From Owenia fusiformis (Eukaryota; Annelida; Polychaeta; Sabellida; Oweniidae): a stretch of 64,000 nt of DNA. Location of the stretch: contig CAIIXF020000001.1 of assembly GCA_903813345.2 (NCBI GenBank), positions 36,671,366 to 36,735,365 on the forward strand. Direction: 5' to 3'. The position numbers and the translations under genes were made by a program. Positions 39,801 to 51,800 of this stretch are shown one piece after another. Every line of letters starts with the position of its first letter. Position 1 is the stretch's first letter. The notes beneath the pieces were generated by a model. That model did no database searches. It worked only from the letters and a program-made list of their open reading frames with translations, and was not told the DNA's origin.

Positions 39801-42800
39801 GAACACACATGGGTTTGTAGAAAAAACCGGGTACCGGGTACTGGGTAGTAAATCCTCCATGCTGGGTTCAAACTAGTTCAACGTCGTTAAACTCAATAAC
39901 GGCGTTCTTTATTATTAGGAATTTTCTTGGGGCCATTATTGAGTTTAACCTCCATGCTATTCTTTCCTTTGATGCAAGTTGTGGATCTATCGAAACCACT
40001 TTTCCTCGTTAATATGACACTGATACTTAACAATAATATAAAACCACATTTCATCAGGCGATTTCACATAATATTATTGTGCTAAATGTTCATTTTTAAT
40101 CGTAAAATGAGTCTTATTCTTACCAATTTATGAGACGAATATTTCAACCGGCAATGTCTGTCTGTGCGTCGCCAAAGTAAACTTGGTCAGCGAAACGAAA
40201 TTGTTCTTCAATATTGATATTTATTATAACCATCCAGTATGACACGAATCTTTGCTTTATTCAAACAGTGCGTGTATTCACCCAAGTTTACTCTATTGTT
40301 ATTTATAAAAACTTTAAAAAGCAACATTATTGATGCATTTGATTACTGGTAATTTCAGCTCAAAGAAATATAGATGTCATTCGATTGTGCTAGATTGTGA
40401 TTGTGTTGAATAATTGTGCCTAAATATTAAATTATGGTAATTGTTCATGGTTTTCTGCTTGCAAAAACGTACCTAGGAATACACTCAATTGTTTATAACT
40501 GGGATCATGTATTTTACTCAGCATACATGCTTTGTAACAATTGTTACATTTTAATAACTTCAATGTGGTGATGTATTGTGATAAGATTACATGTTACTTG
40601 TATCAGCATGGTTGTTTTATTCCTAGTTCTTAAATGTATGATGTTCTTAATAAAATTAAACAGAAGTTTTGTTTATGCTATTTTATAAAACATATTTTTC
40701 TACAATGATATTTCATTTACTCAATGAGAGAAAAGTTAAACACATGTGTTTTACCACGATATTGGAGCAAGTAAATGTACTTTCCAACCTGTACTTCACA
40801 CCTGATTTATCTCGATACCTCCAAATCTGATTTTTTTCAAATCAACACTTTTCAGCTTTTTTCGATCTCATTACTCTAATGTTAAAAAACCTTACTTGAT
40901 CGTCATTAAACATTCAGTCAAAATGATGTCATACTATCTAGTATTTGAAATGTACATGTAAAAGTACATCAAGAAATATTGCTTCAAATATTGTTGATCA
41001 ATTTTGGAAAATTTTTGTTTTGGAAAATGTAAATGCTACTACGGGGAGATTCAACATATAAAGTCACAAAAAGTGAAATATGTTTTCTTGTATTGGACAG
41101 ATAATATTTTCTTTTACATTATTTTAATTTGCATAACTATGTCATGCTATGTGACCTGAATGAGCCACCTGGTGGTGAAACTGGTAACTACCTACTCGCA
41201 TCTGAGTTATTACAATGGGAAATCACTGACTTTCTGGGAGAGAAAACTTTGGCACAATATATATTTAAACATGTTAAAGATGTCATTTTAAAAGCAAAAA
41301 AGGCTCCAAAACGTAATAAAATATGTAGTTTGGATGTTCATTTATGTCTGTGGATTATATTTTATACCACAAACACTTATAAATACCTGAAATTTGCAAT
41401 AAAAGTGCCCAAAAATTGTTGTTTCGAAATTCCCCATTTTTCCTGTACCGCGCTAGTCACGTGACCCTTACGCGTAGCAGGCAATGCCTAGTATTACAGA
41501 TATTACAGTACATATTTCAACATGTTCAATATGGCAAACATCAGCGATTCTGACTCCCGGGTTCTGGGAAATGGCTATATATAAATCGGCGAGAGGGTGT
41601 TATTTAAGGAGGACAATTTAAGGAGGGGAAATATGTCCAAGTATGCCAGTAAAAGAGCAGGTATGGACTTTAGACAAGTACTATGACGGAGAATCAACTA
41701 AAAAAATGTGCGTTCTGGAATGAAGACCCGTTGCCATTGACTGAGAATCCCAGCGATCCTATAATCCTACTCAGTTTGAATTTAGACGCGGAAAACAGGT
41801 TATGAAAACGGGCTCTCTGCAAAGTTATCAAATTTAGAAAATATGGATCTTGTTTTTGAGTGGCTTAACAAGCATTCGGATACAAGACTTGGCGCTATCT
41901 CTTGTCAAATACACGCAGACTTGCAGTAAATTGGCCATTGCAAATTGCAAAATCAGATCGTCAAATTAATCGCTTCGTTTTTAAACGTATGCTTCATATC
42001 TTCATCCAAAACTTTAGGATTCGATAGAGATAAGTTAAAACTTGTACAGGAAGAAATGGGAGATCCTACCTTAATTTAGAATCGCTGATTTCTCTGGACA
42101 AATTCCGAGAAGAAATTGTTCAACATCGCGACCAGCTCAGACTAAACTTACATGTCGTGCATGTCACTCTGAACTCACGTGATAAAATACGGCATTTTGA
42201 TTGGTTACTACTCGTGTTGTCATGACGCGAAAAACATTAGTAAACACTGAATATGTTAATGAACTGTCATATATGGAGCAATTGTCTTTCTGATTGGTTA
42301 ACTTTACACGCCTCCTAAATGAATATAGTAGTCGTAGTAAATGATTCATTGATAACTCTGAAAGTGGGCGTGACCAGCTTTATTTTGACACCAAATTCAA
42401 GATGTTTCAAATAAAAATGGCCTCGCAAGACGAGGTTGAAATATCGGCAGTTTGATACTGATATGGTCTACGATAGATCAAAATTGACTGCCCCGCGTCA
42501 TATGTCACGTGAGCCTATATTTGTTGAAAAATGAAAGAGATAGTGACACTTTTTAATCTTAAGTTAATACCAATATTACAAACACATATCTATTTTTTTC
42601 ATTAAATATTTATTTCTTCATTATACATACATTTGTTTTACACTGCATTGATTTATTTTTGCAAAACCTTTGCTATTAGATCTTTAAGAAAAATATCTAA
42701 TTATTCAGTATCACATGCTTGCGTCTGTCCAAAGATGTTGAAAGCTTTAGCATTTTAGCCAGAAATTTACCATAATTCTGAAAATAAAACAGGAAAAAAA

Positions 42801-45800
42801 GTAGGAAACTTAATCATGTTTATCGCAAGCCTCCTACAGTATTACAATATTTTGTACTTATATATAGGATAACCGGGGTTCGTTTCGTTTTATGAACTTG
42901 TTTCGTTCAGTGTTGCTAACGGCGGTTTATTCCTGAAAGGATTTGCCATTTCGATGTTACCGGAACCAGAACAGAGTTTTCTAAACTAAGAAAAAGCCTT
43001 CTCCCAACATTTTCATAATTATACATCGATGAGGTTACAGGGGGGTATGTGATGATTTGTATTTATTCATAAGGTATGTATGCATGCGTTGATCACATTA
43101 TTTCTGTAACGATACCATCTTATTACGGTTTAATTAGTTCCGCATGTCGAAACCTGCTGAACGATTAAATGATCGCATAAAGGGCAAAATCATCATGGAA
43201 GTTAGACCTAGCCGGGGCCATAAGACATGTCAGATAAGAAACGAGGCCCAGGCTAGGTCTAATGTTGTTGGACTAGGTTCAAACCGGGTACCTGGTACCC
43301 AGTAAAAAAAACCGGATACCCAAAAAACGAAAAATACGAATATACAACATGATTAGATCATTAGAAAACGTGTCAGATTTGTTTGAATATACAAAAATGT
43401 ATGTAACTTCCCTCAAAATTGAGCTAGAAGCTTCAAATAAAAAGCATTTTAAGGCTCTTTTCTTCCTCTATCATCATGGTCATATTTTCATCGGTTATTA
43501 AGCCTGTAAACTGTCCTGCAATTTGCGTATTTGTCACGCATTTGCTGAAGAATTTGAAGTCACGCCAGTTTTTTTTGCGTGACAGAAAATGTCACACAAA
43601 TACGCATTTTACCTGGTAATTGTCAAGCAAAAATATTTCTGTACAAAAAATCCTAAAACAGTTCGCCGATACAGCAAAAATACGAACACCAAAAAAAACG
43701 TACGCATTCCGTTCGGACTTTTCACGCAAATCATGTATATGTCACGCATTCCGTTCGAAATTTTTCGTACCTACCTCTATTTTCAATAGTTCGTATATTG
43801 GTGCGTGAATAGTTTTGATTATGATTAAATCTGTAAATAGCTATCGTTACTTTAGCAGAGAGGTGACGTGTGTTAATTTACATGATGCAACATGTTAGAT
43901 TTTGATTATCAATCATAATTTAAGTTATCCCAATTTTCGACGAAACGTCCACTGAAGTGTAAATTGTTACGTCTTACAATGTGATAGAGGATCTCACCCC
44001 CCCCCCCATAACCAATGAAAATATGACCATGATGATAGAGGAAGAAAAGAACCTTAAAATGCTTTTTATTTGAAGCTTCTAGCTCAATTTCGAAGGAAGT
44101 TACATACATTTTTGTATATTCAAAACAAATCTTACACGTTTTCTAATGATCTAATCATGTTGTATATTCGTATTTTCGTTTTTTGGGTACCCGGTTTTTT
44201 TGACCGGGTACCAAGTTTGAACCCAGCATGGAGGATTTACTACCCGGTACCCGGTTTTTTCTACAAACCAGAACACACATGCCTTCATACTTAATTTTGT
44301 ACCAGAAAATAACATGTGCAGGTATAGCAATTTTTACCAAAATGTTACTTTCCAGCTGATAGTAATATTGTTCATATTTTTCAGTAAACAAAGCAAAGCA
44401 AAGGTCAACAAAATGGCGACTAGTCTTTCCGAAGAAGTAAAGCAAGACCTCATAGAGTGTAAGATATGTCTAGAAGTAATGAAAACACCTAAAGTGCTGA
44501 ATTGTCTACATACTTTCTGTGAAGGATGCATTGAGGATTTGGGCCGAAAAATGGATCAGAAAGATGACATTAGTTGTCCTGTATGTCGTAATGTGACCAC
44601 ACTGCCCCCTGGTGGTGTGAAAGCTCTCCGTGCCAACTTTCTGATTAACACACTACAAGATGCACTCGGGAAGTCGACCCAGCTCGTCAAGTGTGAGTTC
44701 TGTGATGACACCTGTAGTTTCATGTGCCTTGATTGTAATGATAAGATGTGCTCCTCACACGGTTCATCCCACTGCAGCACCAAGTTCACCAGGGGACATA
44801 AAGTTGTTCCCATGGATGATGTCAATGCAGGCAAATATGCAAAAGAAATCCTGGCTTCACAGTTTATTGAATGCAACACACACCAAGGAAAATGTGTTGA
44901 GTTCTACTGCACACAATGCGAAATGATGCTCTGTGTCTCATGTAAGATCCTGAATCACGAGGGACATAAATGCACATCACTGGAAGAAGCAGGAAAGTCT
45001 GAAATGGCAACCATAGAGGAGACACTCTCAGAAATGGCTGACATGAACAAGGTTCTCAAACAATTCAAGTCCGAGCTGGAAAAAGCCCAAACCAACCTCA
45101 TCCAGGACAGAGCTAGTATTGTGACTACCATCGACAAAATCGCAGACAAGATGTACAATGAAATAAGACGACAGCAAGCGGAACTAAAATTCGAGCTAAA
45201 TTCTATTTTTAACAGCCAGACCAAATCATATGAACTTGAGAAAGAAGAAATAGAGATGAATATTGCCAGTGTGAATAGCGGAATTGAGTTTGAAGAAACT
45301 CTATTGAAGCATGGGCGTCCTGTTGATGTACTATCGTTTGCTGAGCATGTGAAAGATAATGTCAAGGGTATAATGTCAAGCTTTAATGATAAATGTCAGC
45401 AACTAACAAAACTGGAAGAAAAACAGAACCACAATAAATGGGATGTGCTTGAATGTGAGCAAGTTGGGATTCCACAGCAATATTGGCAGCAGAAACAGCA
45501 ACAGTGCAGGCGGCGGCATCGCACGGCACATACAATCTTGAAACGAACGCAAACGGAAATGGACCCACAACAACCAAATCAACAGTCCCAAAGAGGGAAG
45601 TGGAGCAGATCAATGAAAACTGGAATAACCTTATCATTCCAAGAAAATATCCAAATGACAAATCCTATCCTAGGCAACACACAACTTGTTCAACAGGTAA
45701 GAGGCATGCAGAGACCAAACATGCGACAAAACATGCAGCCAAATCTGCAAAATTTTGGAAATATATGTTCACAAAACATTACAGTTCAGATCAATGGCTG

Positions 45801-48800
45801 TTAAAAGTCGTAAAACATCAAAAACAATGACAGTCTACCCATACAGTGTGCGATTCATGGAAATTGTTGAAACACACTGGATGATCTTAAAACAGCTTTC
45901 AATGAGAGATATAAGTTTAAAGAAAATCCAATATTCCATGTTTTGAGCCATATCTTAATAGAACTGGTCCATGATTGATGAAGATATTGACATTTTAAGA
46001 CCATATAGGGGTATGTTGCGATTTCACTGGAAAATATTTTTCTCCACGGAACATTTCTTTGGATCACAATAACTTTGCAACTTACAGAGGTAGGGTGCTA
46101 CTTTTTACACCATAATATAGTACTAATATATTCTCATTATTTAGGGTTTCTCTAATGACTAGGTATAAAAAATATAGAAAAAGCAATTACGCTTTCCCAA
46201 ATTACTTATTGGTTTATTTTCATAGTACAACAAGTACTACAGTGAAACCTGTCTTAGTGCTGTTAAGTGAACACCTCTCTGGTAAACACCTGTCTCTAGT
46301 GGACACTTCTTCCGCACATAATATACTGACTTTTGTATAAATTACCTTCTCTGTAGTGAACACCTACCAACACGTTTTTTTCTCAATAAAAATATGTTCA
46401 ATATACATGTGCACAGGTATAACTGCATCGGCATTTGATTGACCTTTGCTATTGCCTCCAAAAATATATTACAAATATATGTATCATGACAAAATGTCAC
46501 TTGATCACACTTAGAAAAATGTAATCTTTTGTCGTATCTTTTGTTAAAGATGCTTATACTGAATACTGATGTCAAATGGCAGTCAAGAAGGGCCTGATTT
46601 GGGATTCGTTAGATGAATTGAGGTTCATTTTTATGAGACATGTACTGTACTGTACTTTACTGAACTGTACTGTACTGCATGTACTGTTTTACTAAATCAG
46701 GAGATTTTAAAGGGGATGGTGTCTTTATATTCATTGATTTCAAAATCTAGTTGCACACCCCATGGTGATATTTTAACAGCAAATAAGATAAACTCCATTA
46801 ATAAACACTGGGATATGTTTTACTATGCTAGGGTTCTAGCTGTTAATGAGATATGGAGTGAAATGTTATATAATGATAGGCAATACATCAACCAACTGTT
46901 CTCTTCACATGAATACCGAATGTTTAACTTTAAACAAGACCTATGGCTTTACCAGTGTGGGTAATGCCAACGTATTCTATTCTAATACAAAATTACTCTA
47001 TGATCCTACCTTTATCTCCATTTCAATGACATTATCTTTGTTGGGGTTTTCAGGGTCCTTCATGATCTCATCTAGCAGGATGGACTTGATCTGTAGGTCA
47101 TTGAACTGACAGATATAACCACTGCTCAGTATGGGCTCCTGAAATGCAGGAAAGTTCTAATAATTGTTCTGTCAAATGCAGGCCCAGAGCTAGAATTTTC
47201 CAAGGGGATTCACTTTTCATAAAAATTCTAGGGGGGTTCACTTTGGTAAATTTGGCCAAAAATCACTCAAAATGGTGAAAAACTGCATGATTTTGAAAGA
47301 AATTTTCGCCCGCGAACCACCCGAACCACCCTGGCTTTGGGCCTGAAATGCCTAGTTCAAACTGTAAATAATTTGAATCAAAATAATCCATTGATATTTT
47401 TGAATTTTCTCATTTATTTTAGTAATTGATAGCTGAATCTACCGGTATTCTCTCAAAATACTTGACTTAGCAAATCAAACGATGCAGAGTTGGTTTTCTA
47501 TAAGCAATGTACTATGAATATCACTATACATGTAATTACTTGATAAATAAAATAGATAATAAGCTTTAAAGTTTAGTATGATGGCTTTTAGGCCCATATC
47601 GTGTCAGTTTAAACTTTATGTAAAAGATTCAAATTCTACACAGATCACCTTAATTGATATATGAATATAACCTTACCTCTGGATCCAGGTTTCTGAAGAT
47701 GTACATCCTAGTTTTCTCCATCATTGCAAACAGCTCTGAATTATCCTGGAAAGATATCATCTTTTGTATGTCTTATCCATTTATCAGAATGGAGGAAATT
47801 CTCTTAGTAAATTGAAACACAACACTTTGAGTTGTTGAGAAAGCATAGGACAAATGTTTTACATTAATACATGAAAATAGATGTTTTCAATTTATGAAAT
47901 GAAAATGAAAGAGATTTTTATTGAAAATCGAAAAAACATGCATTAACTTGTTGATGAAGTTCATACTATTTCATCCAATTCTATCCAAACCAGGATTTGA
48001 AAAATCATAAAAACTAGGAAAAACCTTTAGAGAACACAACAGACAACACATTATTTCTCATCAAGAAAATCTCAAATGTGACAAGAACCCTCAGTCAATT
48101 TCTTACCTCAGCCCATTTCATGTCCCACACATCCTTACGCTCAAACTTCAAGTGTTCCCCAGTGACCTCTTGACCATTGGCGTCAGTATATCGGGTGTCA
48201 AGGTCAAAGAAGGTCAGAACTCCTGATATATCAATAATTGCCAAGCGACTGCAATGCAATATAATTTGAATTAAAACATTTAATAATACTGCATTAAAGT
48301 CTGTGTAAACAATTTGCAAATTTCATAACAGATCTTTTTACAATTTGAATGTGTCCAATTTTTATCTGTTTTGATTATTTCATCTATATATTCTTCTTCA
48401 TTTTTGTGATCTTATTTCATAATACATTGTATAATTGGAAAAACCATTAAAAGAGACACTTTTAACTTCATAAAGTTTTATCTTATTTTGTGTAAAAAAA
48501 ATAATATCGATTGTTTGATACATGCACTTACGCAGAAGAACAATTGAGTGAGAGCTGATGTGGCCGACAGTTCAGTAAATGTTTGTGAGAAAGAGACACT
48601 AGTGGCATCTGGTAGCGGTTTAATGTACCAGATTCTCGACCCTATAATAAGGAACACATATACATGGATTAATTTTAATCAGTTGTGACATTCCAAAATT
48701 TAGCGAGACTTCTGGTATTCATTTGGTCATAGTCTTCCCCCAATCTTTCAATCCTTGGTTATGTATGTCTTCAATGTACCCATCTCCCTAAGATTCTTTT

Positions 48801-51800
48801 CTCACAATGGTGCTAGGTACAAATACAGATTTTAACTAGTTTGACAAATCAGCAAACATATTTCAAAAGGATTGCAATAAAAATCTAAAAAAAAAATTGA
48901 ACAAAGAAAATTGTAAACCAGAACAACGGCAACGCCAAAGCATAGCGAATCCCATCGAACAGCCATGGCTGGCATTTTTACAAACAAATTATATAGCAAA
49001 AATGGCAGCCATTTTTCAAAATGGCCACCTTCTACCAAAAGTATCATTAGACAGTGTGCCATGCTTATAGTATTCACATACCAAATATGAACAAAATCGC
49101 TACACTACTTTTCGAGTTCCAGCAAAAATCGTAAAATAACGAGTAAAGGCCACCATTTTTCAAGATGGCTGCCATGTGCTTTTTTAATATCTACATTTCT
49201 AGCTTCATTAATGTCCTACATAATCTTTTTACATTTAAAACATATTGCTATTACAGTTTTACATATTGCACCTAAATTACTGTAAAATAGGCACTAAAAT
49301 GGCCGCCATTTTTAAATGAGCGGCCATTTTGAAAATCAGCTTTCCAGCAGAACTTCTACCCCTATAGGGTATATGTGTACAAAATATGAACAAAATCGGG
49401 CCAACGGTATTTGAGTTATTGCCCGGACGGACATACGTACGTACGTACGTACGGACGGAGGCGTTCCCTATATCCCTCCGAACTTCGTTCGATGGGATAA
49501 TAATCTACAGCAAACATAACTACAACTTATTTACATATCCACAATAAATAATATAGAATAATACAGGAGTGTTTTGCTGAATAAGGAGAAATGGAGCTGT
49601 TATAGAATATAGCAACAATATACATAGAACTTTGTGTTAACAAAGCATTAATAAACTGTTTAGGAATAGACTAGAAGTGAATTCACATTTATTTTATTAT
49701 TTTTCAAGAAATGAAGTGGTAACATTTTTTCATAAATTACATATCTCGACCACATGTACCACTATTCATAATTGAGCACATGTACCTCTACCTCAGGGGG
49801 GGTGTAAGAATCAAATTTGTTTGTTTAGAGCGAAACCACTCAGAATGCACCACCTTCCTCCAAATCCCCCTAAGGAGAATGAAACGATCATCAATGGCAG
49901 AGGGCAAATCACCTAGGGTGATACCCAAAGCCCGCTTCACGCTCAGAAGGTGACACTTTGACTCCTCATCATGGTTTTCCATCCGAAATCAGTTTTACCT
50001 GATGTCCTTGCGAAGCATACTATAGAAATGATCCCTAAAAGTATGATCTTAAATGGACATACTATTGGAATCAGACTATGACCTCATGTTAAAACTAGAA
50101 TTTGTATGCATAAGTTATTAATTTAACAATTTTATCATTTAGGGTTACCATAACTTTCCTGGAATAACATAACCTGAAATTTTGAGACATACATCTATGT
50201 ATTTTATTAATGATTTTGATTGAATTTATATTTAAACTGATTCTGAGGGGGATTTGTTTTGGTTAAAATGATTATTTGATTTGTAAAGCTGTGTATTTTC
50301 ATTCATTGTCAGCCATTTTGGATTTGTGGTCAGCATGATTGAAATCATGATCAAGTGGGTAATTACATAGCCCATGGTAATAACAATAACTCACAATATG
50401 CATACTCACCCTGTTATAGCATGATGGTTACGTCAAGGCGATTTGCAAAATTTTGCAGTAACGATAACAAAAAATGGCGGATGGGAAAGACAGCATGTCC
50501 TCTTTCTCGCCTGTAGGCAAGATTCACAGATAGGATTTCCTTTTCAACTAGTTCAATTCGGTGACGTATATATGGATGGTTATAAAGACTGGGTCAAATC
50601 TGCCAGGTGGTTTACAAGAAGCAGAATATAAGCTGTAAACCTACCGACTGAGATATCCAAGTTTATAATTTTTGGTCCATTCCCGTGTTTTCTCAGTATG
50701 TGTGCCTCAGAGCCACTCAAAATATTAATTGTAAGTAAACTGTGTATAAGCAAGCCATAAAATGACAAATCCAGAACAGGAACATGGTGTATATTGTAAA
50801 TAATAAGGTTTCAAACGCAGTCGTTGGACGACTACGTATGAATTCTATGGACGGTAACGTATTGTATTAGTTGTACATTAGATATTTAGCGGATGGTCAC
50901 GTGCATGTACACCTGTCAAGTTAAGGTTGCTAGATGTGATAGCCTCTTTCCATGTTATTGTTATAATGGGTAAGAAAATGAATATTTTATTGATTATATT
51001 TGTTTTCAGGACTCGCAAGAGACGCTGTTGTTTAAGCCTCTATAGGGCAAGGAAAAAACAGTGGCTTGCTTTATTTATGAAACAAATGAAAGTGAAAATG
51101 ATAGCAATGAAGAGGCAAAAGAAGATTTAGCATCAAGTACTGATGAATATGACAGAATTGATAACAATGAATCGGGGATACATATTTGAATGAGGTTCGC
51201 GTAACCGTCCATCAATTTTTTGCGTTACCACAAATTCAAAATATATTATTATGGCTTGAGTAGAACATATTAGGTGGTTTCCAACGCTCATTTGGCTTTG
51301 TATGATTGTATGTAGGTTACATCTATATACCCCAAGGTTGTTAGGCAATGTAGACCATGCCCTAATGACAAAAATAAACAAATTACCAAATTTTCTGTAG
51401 GTTTGAATTTCAAACTCAACAGTTTTTCGCTTATTTCATATTATCCCCGGGCATCAATTTTCAAAGTCTACGTTCAAAATATACATTACTGATTGCATCA
51501 CAGAATGCGATGCTTACATAAATCGTTCATCCTTTCATTGATACACAGTAGTAGAAAATAATGCACCAACCTTAGTTTTCTGTTCTATCGCGGCCATTTT
51601 ATCATTTTCAGAGGTGTCGTAACCGTTATGCTATAACAGGGTGATACTGATCATGACAAAAGTTATGAATTAGAATATGCTGCCATCTTTTAAACTTCAC
51701 CAAACCTGTTCTACATGAAGTGTTCAAATGAATATAAAATACTTGGATTGAAAATGATAAGGAAAACTTACAACAATTAGTGTTTTATCCGAGGCACATA

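Larger units (their letters stand above)
39812..44269. mobile_element. Fold-back element, interrupted by a 3402-bp element
   Basis: Without the insertion the element is about 1.05 kb, with inverted arms of about 280 bp (39812-39873 plus 43276-43498, and about 44027-44269) beginning GGTTTGTAGAAAAAACCGGG. The direct repeat AGAACACACATG flanks it (39800-39811 and 44270-44281). The central part (about 43502-43700) is also found near 3398-3600. It lies in WDR35 intron 20, immediately upstream of the TRIM gene. Confidence 0.85.

Noticed and set aside
41129-41464. 111-aa plus-strand ORF inside the 3402-bp element
   Set aside because: No motif or family resemblance; AT-rich and not linked to the other protein-like fragments. 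Not called as a gene.
44955-45365. 136-aa ORF antisense to the TRIM gene
   Set aside because: Serine-rich shadow of the coiled-coil codons on the opposite strand.
46716-47109. Overlapping plus-strand ORFs that might be 3' exons of the TRIM gene
   Set aside because: The second half overlaps the WDR35 exon at 47010-47138 antisense, and the sequence does not resemble a TRIM C-terminal domain.
49430-49460. ACGT microsatellite as a regulatory site
   Set aside because: It is the variable end of a dispersed repeat, with a related GGAC tract in the other copy.
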